A DNA stretch of 64,000 nucleotides from NCBI RefSeq assembly GCF_001661345.1, contig NW_017962928.1, forward strand, positions 130,934-194,933, in the 5' to 3' direction. Below the pieces are notes generated by a model. That model was given only the letters and a program-made list of their open reading frames with translations, made no database searches and had not been told where the DNA came from. Both the position numbers and the translations under genes were made by a program. This DNA comes from Ascoidea rubescens DSM 1968. Lineage: Eukaryota > Ascomycota > Saccharomycetes > Ascoideales > Ascoideaceae. Of the stretch, positions 11,396-21,836 are shown piece after piece; the stretch's first letter is position 1, and each line of letters starts with the position of its first letter.

Positions 11396-13747
11396 ATGGA
11401 TATCCACCGTTGTAGATTTGTTCCCTATGAGCCCCATACCATCACATCTTTAGCTTTTAGCCATAAATCAAATAACTCCTTTACTCCAATTGATTTGAGA
11501 TTAGCCGTTGGTAGATCAAATGGTGATATAGAAATTTGGAACCCAAGGTTTAATTGGTTTCAAGAATTGATTATCAGAGGTGGTAAAAACAGATCTATTG
11601 AAGGTTTGGTTTGGGCTTTATGGGAAGATAATATTCCAAGATTATTTTCAATAGGTGGTTCCACCGTAATAACCGAATGGAATTTGTCAAATGGCTTGCC
11701 CTTGAAAAATTATGATTGCAATTCAGGTATTATTTGGTCAATAGATATAAGTGATGATTCAAATCATTTAATTGTTGGGTGCGATAATGGTTCTGCTGTT
11801 CTTATCGATATTTCTGGTGGTCCTGGCTCATTAGAACATGACTCAATTTTACAAAGACAAAATTCAAGAATTTTATCAATAGCCTTTAATAAAAATAAAC
11901 AAGTTATAGGCGGTTGTGCTGATGGCAGAATTAGATGTTGGAGTGTTAATGGAATCAACAAAGGCAAATTATTAGCAACAATGAAAGTCGATAAATCAAA
12001 AGTTGAAAGCACGTTAGTTTGGTCAATATTAGTATTGCCAGCTAAAAACTATATTGTTAGTGGTGATTCAACTGGTTCAATCAAATTTTGGGATTTAACT
12101 CATTTCACTTTAAGGCAATCTTTTAAAATATCAGAATCTGATATCTTAACTTTAACAAAGGATTTCACCGAAGAAAACGTCTTTTGTGCTGGAATTGATA
12201 GAAAAATATATTCTTTTGATTTAGTAGAAGTTGCAAGAAATAATCAAAAAAGTCAGTCAAAAAATATTCAATGGGTTAACTCCTACAAAAGATTATGCCA
12301 TTCAAATGATATAAGATCAATTGCTTCTTTTCAGTCGAAATTTTCAAATTTTTTAGTTTCTGGTGGTGTAGAAAAAACTATAATTATAAATTCAATAAAA
12401 GAATTCAATTCAACTCCTTTTAAGAAAATCCCAATTACCCAACAATTGGAACAAAATTTAATTGTCAACTCTTTAAAAAAATTTATCATAATTTGGCAAG
12501 ATCAAACAATTAAAATCTGGAAAATTTTTTCTCCGGATAATTATAAACTAATATCTAAATTATCTTTATCTGAAGACCAGAATATTTCATCTTGTTCAAT
12601 AACAAATGATGGGAAATATTTAGCTGTATCAACTTTATCATACATTAGAGTTTTTAAATTAACCGAATTTAAAACAATAGATAATAAACCAAGATTAAAA
12701 ATTAAGAAATTAAGAGTTTTAAGTGAACAATTGAATGAGTATAGTGGGAAGTTGATAAAATTTTTAAACAATGATAACAATACATTAATAGTTTTAACAA
12801 CAGATAATGAGATTTATAAAATAAGTTTTAATATTGAAAATTTTGAAAATGAAGAGAATATCGATAATATTGATGATTTGATAATCAATCCAGTTGAATT
12901 AGAAATATCTGAAAACAAAAAATTAAAATCGAAATATGAGTATCTTTTAAATATTAAAAACCTAAAAATCTCTAAAGATAATAAATATATAGCGGTTTCA
13001 AGATTTTCAGGTGAAATCAATATCATCTCATTAGAAAGTAATGAATCGTTTCAATTGACTAAATTATCTGTTCCTCCTTGTGATATTGAATTTACTAATA
13101 GAAATACGTTGATAGTAATAGCTATTGACCATAAAATATATGAATTTAATTATTTATCTATTATATTATCAAAAACAATTATTGAAATCGATAATAATGA
13201 TAATAATGATGATGATGATGGTAAATCTAACAATTTATCATTATTAAGTGAATGGTCAAAGAATAACTCTGAATATTTACCAACAAGTTTTGTTTTGTTG
13301 GAGAATAAATGTTGTGGTATATTTACAAACAGTATTTCAAAAGATCGTATTTGGTTTTGGGGACCAGATTGGATAGTATTTTATGATTTATCATTTAATA
13401 TTAGAGATGGGTTAGTTAAAAATGAAAAAGGCGTTGAAAAGAGATTTAAAGGGTTAAGCGTATTAGAAAATGAAGAATTGTTGGAAAATGGAGATAAGGA
13501 TAATAAGAATGATAATTTGGAAAATGATGAAGATATAGACGAGGATATGAATCTATTAGAACTCTTAAATGAGAAAAGCAATAGAAAAGTCTCTAATTCG
13601 AGTTCAAAAGCGTATTGGTTCAGTGATAGATATAATTTCATTTTATTTGCAGATAGCTTTGGAGAGAAAGAGATTGCAGTTATTGAGAGAGACGAGAATA
13701 TATTACGGAAAACACCAGCATTTAAATCTCGTAATATTAATGTATAA
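11396..13747 (+). CDS. UTP4: U3 snoRNP / t-UTP WD-repeat protein Utp4 (cirhin)
   Basis: Utp4 is a subunit of the t-UTP (UtpA) complex of the small-subunit processome, needed for pre-18S rRNA processing in the nucleolus. The product is 783 residues, against 776 in S. cerevisiae. It is a WD-repeat protein. The N-terminal half is highly conserved: HRCRFVPYEPHTITSLAFSH, GRSNGDIEIWNPRFNWFQE, FSIGGSTVITEWNLS, NYDCNSG.IWSI and SGDSTGSIKFWD. The C-terminal part has the family segments LSEWSKNNSEYLP and RIWFWGPDW and an acidic stretch around residues 690-725. The start ATG gives MDIHRCRF, shorter than the S. cerevisiae N-terminus but aligned with its conserved start. Its stop lies only 28 bp from the convergent TAD2 stop. 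Confidence 0.97.
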   Translation: MDIHRCRFVPYEPHTITSLAFSHKSNNSFTPIDLRLAVGRSNGDIEIWNPRFNWFQELIIRGGKNRSIEGLVWALWEDNIPRLFSIGGSTVITEWNLSNGLPLKNYDCNSGIIWSIDISDDSNHLIVGCDNGSAVLIDISGGPGSLEHDSILQRQNSRILSIAFNKNKQVIGGCADGRIRCWSVNGINKGKLLATMKVDKSKVESTLVWSILVLPAKNYIVSGDSTGSIKFWDLTHFTLRQSFKISESDILTLTKDFTEENVFCAGIDRKIYSFDLVEVARNNQKSQSKNIQWVNSYKRLCHSNDIRSIASFQSKFSNFLVSGGVEKTIIINSIKEFNSTPFKKIPITQQLEQNLIVNSLKKFIIIWQDQTIKIWKIFSPDNYKLISKLSLSEDQNISSCSITNDGKYLAVSTLSYIRVFKLTEFKTIDNKPRLKIKKLRVLSEQLNEYSGKLIKFLNNDNNTLIVLTTDNEIYKISFNIENFENEENIDNIDDLIINPVELEISENKKLKSKYEYLLNIKNLKISKDNKYIAVSRFSGEINIISLESNESFQLTKLSVPPCDIEFTNRNTLIVIAIDHKIYEFNYLSIILSKTIIEIDNNDNNDDDDGKSNNLSLLSEWSKNNSEYLPTSFVLLENKCCGIFTNSISKDRIWFWGPDWIVFYDLSFNIRDGLVKNEKGVEKRFKGLSVLENEELLENGDKDNKNDNLENDEDIDEDMNLLELLNEKSNRKVSNSSSKAYWFSDRYNFILFADSFGEKEIAVIERDENILRKTPAFKSRNINV

Positions 13748-13775
13748 ATAATTTATAGAAATGAGTAATTTTAAT

Positions 13776-14867
13776 TTAAGAAATTAAGTTATAGTTATAT
13801 TTTCTTTTTTTATTTTTAGTTTGGTTTAAATGTTTAAATTTATAAATTTGAGTTGACGAATTTATGAATTGTTGAATGTTATCGTGAAATATAATCGAGT
13901 CGTAATTGTAATGATTGAACTGGTTTTCAATTGGTAAGTTTTGCATATTTTTCGGGTCAAATATTATGATATTTGAGTCAATTTGATACTGATTAATTTC
14001 GTGGAATAAATTGTAATTCAAAGGCATAATTGGATCTAAATAGTCATCAAATTCGTATTTAATATTATTAATTATTGTCTTGTTATTTTTATTGTTATTA
14101 TTGCAATTAGTATTTTTATCATAGTATTTTGAATAATTTCCATGGCCAAAAAATTGAATAAAATCTTCACTTGACAAGAATTTATGAAAATTGATTTTTG
14201 GCAATTCATTATATTTCAATATTCTAGGATTTGATAAAGAAGTTTGAGGATTTGGAGACTTGACATTCTGTTGGACATAGAATTTCCTTAACAAAATAAT
14301 CGCCTCTTCTTTACCAATTCCAGGATAAGATTGATAAATTGGCAAGTGTGGGTTTGAATGAGAATCAGTATTGATTGACAATATAGAACCATTTCCACCA
14401 AACCTATCGTTGGTGCAACCAAAAATAACTCTTCTCAAGCCAAGCTGCCTCAAAGCTGAAGCACACATTATACAAGGCTCAACAGTGACATATAAATCTA
14501 TTTTGGCAAATAAAGCTTTCACATTGGAAACATAATCAGCTTTGTCCTGAGCAGTCTTATTGGGTAGATCTAGTAGGTTGAACTTCTTCAATATCTTGGT
14601 GATCCCAGTCAACTCAGCATGAGTAATTCCAGATAGAGACTCGTTAGTTGAGTTGGAGCCAGTAGCTATCACCTCGTTGTCGTTATAAACAAAAATACAA
14701 CCCACAGGCACCTCGTTTTGAGAGAGAGCAAACTCAGCTTGGTTCAATGCCAATCGCATGAACTTGAAGCTGCCCACCAACAGGTCTTTTGCTGCAGAAG
14801 GCCCACTGTCGACAACCATCTCTAGAACCATGTCTCCTTCACTCGCTTTGTGTGCCATTCTGCCCAT
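13776..14867 (-). CDS. TAD2: tRNA-specific adenosine deaminase catalytic subunit Tad2
   Basis: Tad2 pairs with Tad3 to convert adenosine to inosine at the wobble position (A34) of several tRNAs. The deaminase zinc site is intact: His83 and catalytic Glu85 in HAELTG, and Cys132 and Cys135 in VEPCIMCASAL. Further family matches are NEVPVGCIFVY, FGCTNDRFGGNGS and EEAIILLRKFYV. The 363-residue product exceeds the 250 of S. cerevisiae because of a long Asn-rich insert in the C-terminal part, but the terminal KFKHLNQTKNKKRK still resembles the yeast end. The start is the first ATG (MGRMAHK); the second, three codons on, is possible. It converges on UTP4 and diverges from ADE13. Confidence 0.94.
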   Translation of the reverse strand: MGRMAHKASEGDMVLEMVVDSGPSAAKDLLVGSFKFMRLALNQAEFALSQNEVPVGCIFVYNDNEVIATGSNSTNESLSGITHAELTGITKILKKFNLLDLPNKTAQDKADYVSNVKALFAKIDLYVTVEPCIMCASALRQLGLRRVIFGCTNDRFGGNGSILSINTDSHSNPHLPIYQSYPGIGKEEAIILLRKFYVQQNVKSPNPQTSLSNPRILKYNELPKINFHKFLSSEDFIQFFGHGNYSKYYDKNTNCNNNNKNNKTIINNIKYEFDDYLDPIMPLNYNLFHEINQYQIDSNIIIFDPKNMQNLPIENQFNHYNYDSIIFHDNIQQFINSSTQIYKFKHLNQTKNKKRKYNYNLIS

Positions 14868-14923
14868 GCACCACAGGAAGCAGAAACACCAAAAGCACCA
14901 AAGCTGCTGAAAAATTGCAGGCC

Positions 14924-14929
14924 GAGTCA
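14924..14929 (-). promoter_or_regulatory. TGACTC (Bas1/Gcn4-type) site in the TAD2-ADE13 intergenic region
   Basis: GAGTCA on the plus strand is TGACTC on the minus strand, the core bound by Bas1 before purine-synthesis genes and by Gcn4. It lies 317 bp upstream of the ADE13 start and 57 bp upstream of TAD2. The placement is reasonable for ADE13, but a 6-bp word can occur by chance. Confidence 0.35.
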
Positions 14930-15069
14930 GACCCGTAGCTGTGGATCATGCAGTTAAACGCTCTTCAACGCGCCTCAAAGCGTTCCATCGAATTCCAGCT
15001 CCATTTTTTCATCGTTTTTTAATCGAATAAAAAACCAGAGCTGATGTTTTGTGAGCAATAGCGACAGTG

Positions 15070-15125
15070 TTGATTCCCTTCTTTTGATTCCCTTCTTTTG
15101 ATTCCCTTCTTTTGATTCGCTTCTC
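15070..15125 (+). repeat. Four tandem 14-bp units in the ADE13 promoter
   Basis: The unit TTGATTCCCTTCTT occurs three times exactly and a fourth time with two changes, ending about 120 bp before the ADE13 ATG. The plus strand is pyrimidine-rich, which is common just upstream of yeast transcription starts. It may be a variable promoter tract rather than a specific binding site. Confidence 0.85.
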
Positions 15126-15245
15126 TTTTATTCTGTTATTTGTCTGCTATCTATAGCTTACTTGTATTTTTTTGTGGGATCCTTTTTGAATTCTTCTCAA
15201 ATCTTTTCAGATCTTTCATCATCTTTCTTATTTCTGTTGCCGATC

Positions 15246-16694
15246 ATGAGTTCTAACGATAAATATTCCACTCCTTTATCTTCCAGATATGCTTCTGAGG
15301 AAATGTCCCATATTTTCTCTGTGAGAAACCGTTTTTCTACCTGGAGAAAGTTGTGGCTAACTCTTGCTAAGGCTGAAAAGTCTTTAGGTTTGGATATCAT
15401 CACCGATGAGGCAATTGCACAAATGGAAAAACATTTGATTATTACCGATGAAGAACTTGAGGCTTCTAAAAAACAGGAAGCTATTGTTAGACACGATGTC
15501 ATGGCCCATGTTCATGTTTTTGGAGAAACATGTCCTGCTGCTGCTGGTATTATCCATCTTGGTGCCACCTCCTGTTATGTTACTGATAATGCTGACTTGA
15601 TCTTCTTAAGAGATGCTTATGATATTTTGATTCCAAAGTTGGTCAATGTTATCGACAGATTGTCAAAGTTTGCTTTGACTTATAAAGATTTGCCTGTTTT
15701 AGGTTGGACCCATTTCCAACCTGCACAATTAACAACGGTTGGTAAAAGAGCTACGCTATGGATTCAAGAATTACTATGGGATTTAAGAAACATGGTTAGA
15801 GCTAGAGATGATATCGGTTTAAGAGGTGCAAAGGGTACCACTGGTACCCAAGCTTCATTCTTATCTTTATTTCATGGTAACCATGATAAAGTTGAAGCCT
15901 TGGATCAAAAAATCATTGAATTGTTAGGTTTTGAACATGCTTACCCAGTTACTGGTCAAACTTATTCAAGAAAAATCGATATCGATGTCTTAGCTCCTTT
16001 AGTCTCTGTTGGTGCAACTGCTCATAAATTTGCTACTGACATCAGATTATTGGCCAACTTGAAAGAAGTTGAGGAACCTTTCGAAAAATCTCAAATTGGT
16101 TCATCCGCCATGGCTTACAAAAGAAACCCAATGAGATGTGAAAGAGTTTGTTCATTGGCTAGACATTTATCTGGTTTATTCAATGATGCTGTTCAAACTG
16201 CTTCTGTTCAATGGTTTGAAAGAACATTGGATGACTCCGCCATTAGAAGAATCTCTTTACCATCTGCTTTTTTAACCGTCGATATCTTATTATCCACCAT
16301 GTTAAATATCTCTTCAGGCTTGGTTGTCTATCCAAAAGTTATTGAAAGAAGAATCTTATCTGAATTACCATTTATGGCAACTGAAAATGTCATTATGGCA
16401 ATGGTTGAAAAAGGTGAATCCAGACAAGAATGTCATGAGCAAATCAGAGTTTTATCCCATCAAAGTAGTGCCAACGTCAAACTTCAAGGTGGTGAAAATG
16501 ATTTAATTGAAAGAATCAAAAAGACTTCTTATTTCAAGCCAATTTGGGATGAATTGGATGTTTTATTAGACCCTTCCACTTTCATTGGAAGAGCTCCTGA
16601 GCAAACTGAAAAATTCATAAACAATGATGTTAAAAAAGCTCTTGCTCCTTTCGCAAAATACATCAATGATGAAACTGTTCAATTAAGTGTTTGA
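15246..16694 (+). CDS. ADE13: Adenylosuccinate lyase
   Basis: This enzyme of purine synthesis cleaves SAICAR to AICAR plus fumarate and adenylosuccinate to AMP plus fumarate. The 482-residue length equals that of S. cerevisiae Ade13. The start is the ATG of [17 protein letters not shown]; an in-frame extension upstream begins only with TTG and was rejected. Fumarase-superfamily features are present: SRYAS at the N-terminus, [14 protein letters not shown], the TGTQASF stretch, and the signature loop [15 protein letters not shown] with its catalytic Ser. Codon use is biased toward preferred yeast codons, which fits good expression. The divergent promoter with TAD2 holds a TGACTC site and a 14-bp tandem repeat. 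Confidence 0.97.
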   Translation: MSSNDKYSTPLSSRYASEEMSHIFSVRNRFSTWRKLWLTLAKAEKSLGLDIITDEAIAQMEKHLIITDEELEASKKQEAIVRHDVMAHVHVFGETCPAAAGIIHLGATSCYVTDNADLIFLRDAYDILIPKLVNVIDRLSKFALTYKDLPVLGWTHFQPAQLTTVGKRATLWIQELLWDLRNMVRARDDIGLRGAKGTTGTQASFLSLFHGNHDKVEALDQKIIELLGFEHAYPVTGQTYSRKIDIDVLAPLVSVGATAHKFATDIRLLANLKEVEEPFEKSQIGSSAMAYKRNPMRCERVCSLARHLSGLFNDAVQTASVQWFERTLDDSAIRRISLPSAFLTVDILLSTMLNISSGLVVYPKVIERRILSELPFMATENVIMAMVEKGESRQECHEQIRVLSHQSSANVKLQGGENDLIERIKKTSYFKPIWDELDVLLDPSTFIGRAPEQTEKFINNDVKKALAPFAKYINDETVQLSV

Positions 16695-16975
16695 TTTTAA
16701 TATTCACACTTGATCAAATTTACCTTTTCTTTATATACTACATAATATCATATCATATCATATCTATAACTATAACTATAACTATTATTTATCAATTCTT
16801 TTTCAACTTTATATTCATGCCTTTGATAGTAAACGGGTTTTAACCATTACTTCAAATCCAGCACAACGGATTGCGGATCGCTTAAATTTCAATTTTCTCC
16901 AATTTTTTTTTTTTTGAAACTTCTCTGGAAGAAATTTATTAATATGTAGAGTATTTTTATATTAAAAATATCACA
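16695..16975. other. Intergenic ADE13-NAF1 with short simple repeats
   Basis: This 281-bp AT-rich gap holds the ADE13 terminator and NAF1 promoter. Near 16749-16790 it contains a run of TATCA units followed by CTATAA units. A poly-T tract precedes the NAF1 start by about 65 bp. No gene is seen. Confidence 0.6.
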
Positions 16976-19543
16976 ATGGACAGTTTAGAGCAGCTTAATG
17001 AAACAACAGAGTTTTCAAACAAGTTTACTACTGCATCTGTACAAGAAGACGCTAAGATTTTAAATGAACCTCCTGAAAACCCAGATCAAACAACAAACCC
17101 AGATTCAATTCAATTGACTCAAGACCCCCAGACTACTCAAAGTAAAAACAGCTTATCAATATTTAATCAAATTATAAGTGTTGAAACTGAAAATACAAGT
17201 AATGGAATTATAAATGATAAGTCTGAAATTTTTTATAAAGATAATAGCAAAATTCATGATAATCAAAACAAGAGCAGTTTAGTTGAAATTTTACAAAATA
17301 AACCAAGAAAAAATACAAGTCTTGAAATTGTTTGTGATAACAAAATAACTGGAAATGCCACAGAAGAAAAAATCAATTTGAAAATCGATCGGGTACACAA
17401 TAAGACTAAAAGTGAAAGCAATATCAATGATAATGAAAGTCAAATACATTATGAAAAAAACCTTGAAATCACTGATAAATCCACTCACAAAGTCACCGAA
17501 GAAATAGTAAAAAACGACATATACAATAACAATGATACCAAAAAAGTTGATCCAAAAAGTGCTACTAGAACAGATGTTAAAGATACAGATATCAATGATT
17601 TCAATCCAATGAATAACAATAAAGTAATCGTTCTACTAGATAAAATGGAAACGGAAGATTTAGTTAAAGAATCAACTAAAAATTCAACTGAGATTCAAAA
17701 TGATAATCAGAGCGATAATCAGAATGAAGTTAAGGTTGGAAATCAAATCAGTAGTTCAGTTGGATTTTCATTTGATGCTGAAAATGAAAGTGTGAAGAAT
17801 GTTAAGGCTGAAAAGAAGACTGATTCTAAAAGTCAAACCCCAAATATATATAAACCTGAACCTGAAAATATAACAAAAATTACGTCTCAAAATTTAACTA
17901 ATGAATCTACTAAAGGTAAAATCAAAGCTGATGTTGTAGATTCTATTAATGTTTATAATACTTTGAAAGAAGCCAGCGAAGAAAGCATACAAAAAGGTTC
18001 TGAAAAGGAGGTGAGCTCAATATTTGAAAATGAGAATGAGTCCAATAAAACTCTTGGGCAAAAAGTGAATTCAAAATCAGATGCAGAATCAGACTCAAGC
18101 TCGGATTCAGATTCAGATTCGGATTCAGACTCAAATAATAAAGAAAATGATGGAGAATCTGATGATATTTTTTATGCTGACTTAGATGATGAACCCAATT
18201 CTAATTTACCAATAAAATCAAGACATGAGTTGACTGAAGTTCCAGTTGAAATACCTAATACAAGTATTGATTTGAAAGGGCCGATTGAGTATATTGGAAG
18301 AATAACATCAATTATAGATCAAAATTTTATTATAAAATACAACAATTCAGGTGAATATCGAATTTTAAAAGAAAACTCTATTCTTTGTTTTGAAGACCGG
18401 AAAATTTTAGGGCCTTTGTTTGAGGTGTTTGGATCAGTGTATCAACCATTCTTTAGAGTTATTATTCCAAATGATGAAAATGGTAAGACAATGCTAAAAG
18501 AAAGAAAAATCGGTGATAAGATATTTTATGATGTTGCAAATACTGATTTTGTATTTACTCAAGAAATTAAAAAAATTAAAGCAACAGATGCAAGTAATGT
18601 TTATGATGAAGAGATTGTCGACGAAGAGTTTTTTAGTGATGATGAAGCAGAAGCAGCTGCTAAAAGCGCCAAAAAAAAAGGTGAAAAAAATAAAAATCGA
18701 AACAAAAAGAGAAATCTTGATGAAGTTGGTAAAGAAGCAACACAACTACAGAGCAACAAAAGCATTGAAGATAGCTATAGAGATAGTGGAAGTCAGAAAA
18801 ATTCAATTGATGGTGGCAAGAAGAAGAAAAATAGTAATCCTTATGCTAATTCGCAGATAAAAATTAGCAATAACTATCACAATAACAATAGTTATAATGG
18901 TAATAATAGAAATTTTAATAATAGCCTCAATCATTATAACAATTTTAATAATTTCAACAGTTCAAATAATTTTAATAATATCAACAACTCGAATAATTTC
19001 AACAATTCTAATTATAACAATATAAATGATTCTAATGCTTTTAATAATTTTAACAGACAAAGTAATTTCAACAACAATAATTATGGTGATAATCATAATA
19101 AATTTTTTCCCAATAACATGAGAAATAACAATTTACAACAATTTAATGGGTTTCTAAATCAAAATTCAATAAATCAGTCAAATCAGCCATACATCAATCA
19201 AAATCATGGATCAAATCAGTACAATAATTTTATACAAAATAACATTGACCTGCAATCCAACTTCATGGGAAACCAACCCATGCCATATAATCCAAATTTT
19301 CCTGTTATTTCAAATACAAATGGCAATTATAATAATGGCAACAACCAAAATAGCAGTTTCAGTAACTCTTTGAACCATAGCATTAGCAATAATAACATAA
19401 GCAACAATTCCACCAACAGTAACATCAAGATAAACAATACGGAAATTACACCAGAACAACTTCAATTACTCCAGCAAATGCTCAATAAGAACAATTCTCC
19501 AAATGGCAGCCAGAACCAACATGGCCCCTTTACTGATTATTAA
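16976..19543 (+). CDS. NAF1: H/ACA snoRNP assembly factor Naf1
   Basis: Naf1 occupies the Gar1 site on Cbf5 while H/ACA snoRNPs are assembled at their transcription sites. The 855-residue product has a poorly conserved acidic N-terminal half with an SDSD run near residue 380. The Gar1-like core lies at about 434-541, from GPIEYIGRITSIIDQNFIIK through FEVFGSVYQPFFRV to the family tag ATDASNVYDEE. A Lys-rich segment follows, then a long Asn/Gln-rich tail from about 620. S. cerevisiae Naf1 is 492 residues; the excess here is low complexity. The first ATG is used. It lies between ADE13 and TIF1 on the same strand. Confidence 0.9.
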   Translation: MDSLEQLNETTEFSNKFTTASVQEDAKILNEPPENPDQTTNPDSIQLTQDPQTTQSKNSLSIFNQIISVETENTSNGIINDKSEIFYKDNSKIHDNQNKSSLVEILQNKPRKNTSLEIVCDNKITGNATEEKINLKIDRVHNKTKSESNINDNESQIHYEKNLEITDKSTHKVTEEIVKNDIYNNNDTKKVDPKSATRTDVKDTDINDFNPMNNNKVIVLLDKMETEDLVKESTKNSTEIQNDNQSDNQNEVKVGNQISSSVGFSFDAENESVKNVKAEKKTDSKSQTPNIYKPEPENITKITSQNLTNESTKGKIKADVVDSINVYNTLKEASEESIQKGSEKEVSSIFENENESNKTLGQKVNSKSDAESDSSSDSDSDSDSDSNNKENDGESDDIFYADLDDEPNSNLPIKSRHELTEVPVEIPNTSIDLKGPIEYIGRITSIIDQNFIIKYNNSGEYRILKENSILCFEDRKILGPLFEVFGSVYQPFFRVIIPNDENGKTMLKERKIGDKIFYDVANTDFVFTQEIKKIKATDASNVYDEEIVDEEFFSDDEAEAAAKSAKKKGEKNKNRNKKRNLDEVGKEATQLQSNKSIEDSYRDSGSQKNSIDGGKKKKNSNPYANSQIKISNNYHNNNSYNGNNRNFNNSLNHYNNFNNFNSSNNFNNINNSNNFNNSNYNNINDSNAFNNFNRQSNFNNNNYGDNHNKFFPNNMRNNNLQQFNGFLNQNSINQSNQPYINQNHGSNQYNNFIQNNIDLQSNFMGNQPMPYNPNFPVISNTNGNYNNGNNQNSSFSNSLNHSISNNNISNNSTNSNIKINNTEITPEQLQLLQQMLNKNNSPNGSQNQHGPFTDY

Positions 19544-19627
19544 ATCGTAGTTTCTTGTATAATTCAATTATAAATTTCTTATTTATTTATTTCTCTCTTA
19601 TCTTTTGTTTTCCGTGTATTGAAGGCC

Positions 19628-19689
19628 TTTTCGCAAATCGGAGATAATTAGGGCATTGTTGCTACGAGTTTTTCGGCGGTTTGCGAAAA
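19628..19689. promoter_or_regulatory. Inverted repeat and TTAGGGC word in the TIF1 promoter
   Basis: TTTTCGCAAATCG (19628-19640) and CGGTTTGCGAAAA (19677-19689) are near-perfect reverse complements (12 of 13) separated by 36 bp. Between them, at 19648-19654, lies TTAGGGC, which fits the Tbf1 core (TTAGGGY). In several non-Saccharomyces yeasts Tbf1 controls translation genes. The inverted arms may form a paired binding site for another factor. Function is inferred from the pattern only. Confidence 0.4.
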
Positions 19690-19747
19690 ACATCAAGAAA
19701 CTTTAAAATACTTCAAATCAGGAAAGTTTTTTTTCGCGTCTTTTTTT

Positions 19748-19774
19748 TGAAAAATTCACTGAAAATTTTTTATT
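19748..19774 (+). promoter_or_regulatory. RRPE-like promoter module upstream of TIF1
   Basis: After a T-run comes TGAAAAATTCAC, directly followed by TGAAAATTTTTTATT, about 130 bp before the ATG. It is the same two-word module seen before UTP4, with slightly different spacing between the words. This suggests shared growth-linked control of ribosome-biogenesis and translation genes. Confidence 0.45.
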
Positions 19775-19901
19775 CCTGTTTTTTTTGTTAACAAAATCAG
19801 AAAATTTTCTCTTTCTCCTTTTTTCTTATAATTATTTTCTTTTGGAAGGATAAATTTTATCTTATTTACTGAAACCAAGTTATAAATAAATCTAAGTCAA
19901 C

Positions 19902-21346
19902 ATGTCAGGTATTGCTGAGGTCGAAGAACACTTAATTGAATCAAACTATGACAAACAAGTAGCTTCTTTCGATGATTTAAAACTTAAGAAAGAAATTTTA
20001 AGAGGTATGTGCTGTTGTTTCCAACTATTCTTTTTGTTGCCCTTGTTATTTTTATCATTTTTTTTTTTCAAATTAGCTCAAGTTTTTTTGTTTTTTTTTG
20101 AAATCATATCAATCAATCCTTTCTTAATGGATCACAGAACTATTTTGATTTATCAGATCAAACTGAGCTTATCCTTATTAAATATTTATGTTGATTCAGA
20201 TATTGCGAAATTTAGCAATTTTTTGACAGTATCTAACATTTCTTCTTTTTATTCTAATTAGGTATCTATGGTTATGGTTACGAATCACCATCTGCTATTC
20301 AACAAAGAGCTATTTTACCTGTTATTGAAGGTCGTGATGTTTTAGCTCAAGCTCAATCTGGTACTGGTAAAACAGCTACTTTTACTATTTCTGCTTTACA
20401 AAACATTGATGAAAAATTGAAAGCTACTCAAGCTTTAATCTTAGCTCCAACCAGAGAATTGGCTTTACAAATCCAAAAGGTTGTTTTAGCTATTGGTCTT
20501 CACATGAAAGTTTCTGTTCATGCTTCTATTGGTGGTACCAAAATTACCGACGATATTGATGCTTTTAGAAAGGGTGCTCAAATTGTTGTTGGTACACCAG
20601 GTAGAGTCTTGGACATGATTGAAAGACGTATTTTCAAAACTGACGACATTAAAATGTTTATTCTTGATGAAGCCGATGAAATGTTATCATCTGGTTTTAA
20701 AGAACAAATTTACAATGTTTTCAGATTATTACCAACAACTACTCAAGTTGTCCTTTTATCTGCTACTATGCCACAAGATGTTTTAGAGGTTACTACTAAA
20801 TTCATGAGAGACCCAATTCGTATCTTAGTTAAGAAAGATGAATTAACTTTAGAAGGTATCAAACAATATTATATTGATGTTGAATTAAACCAATATAAAT
20901 TTGATTGTTTATGTGATTTATATGATTCTATTTCTGTTACTCAAGCTGTTATCTTTTGTAATACTAGAAAAACTGTTGAATACTTGTCAGATAAATTGAT
21001 AGAAAATAAGTTCACTGTATCTAGTATTCATTCTGACTTAAGTCAACAACAAAGAGACACTATTATGCAAGAATTCAGAACTGGTTCTTCAAGAATCTTA
21101 ATTTCAACCGATTTATTAGCTAGAGGTATTGATGTTCAACAAGTTTCGTTGGTTATCAATTATGATTTACCCAAGAACAAGGAAAACTATATTCACAGAA
21201 TTGGTAGAGGTGGTCGTTTTGGTAGAAAGGGTGTTGCAATCAACTTTGTTACCAAAGAAGATATTGAAACTATGACTGAGATTGAAAAATTCTACTCAAC
21301 TCAAATTGTTGAAATGCCTTCTGACGTTACTGAAATATTTGCTTAG
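19902..21346 (+). CDS. TIF1: Translation initiation factor eIF4A (DEAD-box helicase), one intron
   Basis: eIF4A is the RNA helicase of the eIF4F cap-binding complex and unwinds mRNA leaders. The gene is split: exon 1 is 19902-20004 and exon 2 is 20262-21346, giving 395 residues, the same as S. cerevisiae Tif1. The intron (257 nt) has donor GTATGT, a CTAAC branch-like word at 20233-20237 and acceptor TAATTAG; joining restores [12 protein letters not shown]. Helicase motifs are complete: [57 protein letters not shown] and HRIGRGGR. Codon use is strongly biased, as expected for an abundant protein. I saw no convincing snoRNA boxes inside the intron. The Fal1 paralogue is less likely given the N-terminus and [11 protein letters not shown]. 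Confidence 0.97.
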
Positions 21347-21836
21347 ATTAACTAATTGGCTAGTTAGTTGGTCGGTTGATTTGACTAATCAACTGATTAG
21401 ATTTGATTTTAAATCAAATAAAAACTATAAGATAAAAAAAATTCAAAAAAACAAAACAAAAAGAAACAAAAAACAAAAAACTATTATAAGTCATTTGTAA
21501 TTTACATATTTTTTTTTATATATCAATTTTTGGATTATAAAATAAAAGAGTTGATTAGATTTTTTCCTTTTTTTGTTTGTTTTTTTCTATTTTTATTTTA
21601 TTTTTATTTTTATTTTACTTTATTTTTTTTTTTTTTGACATTTTTAGTTTATGTGGAGTAAATTTTTTACGTTATTTAGTTTTTATTTTAAATTGTTCAT
21701 AATAAATACATATCAAACTGGTGAAAAAAAAAGAGAAGACAAAAAAAGAGATAGGATGTAAGGATGTATAAGTGATTAGCTAATATATATTAGAATACGT
21801 AATCGAGATAAAATCTAAACAATTAAATTGACAGAA
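21347..21836. other. Intergenic between convergent TIF1 and IDH1
   Basis: This 490-bp gap between two gene ends is made of A-rich then T-rich tracts, including a long TTTTATTTT-type run near 21580-21635. It should contain both terminators. No gene or structured element is visible. Confidence 0.6.

Noticed and set aside
20005-20261. snoRNA inside the TIF1 intron
   Set aside because: I looked for box C (RTGATGA) and box D (CTGA) pairs and saw no convincing arrangement.
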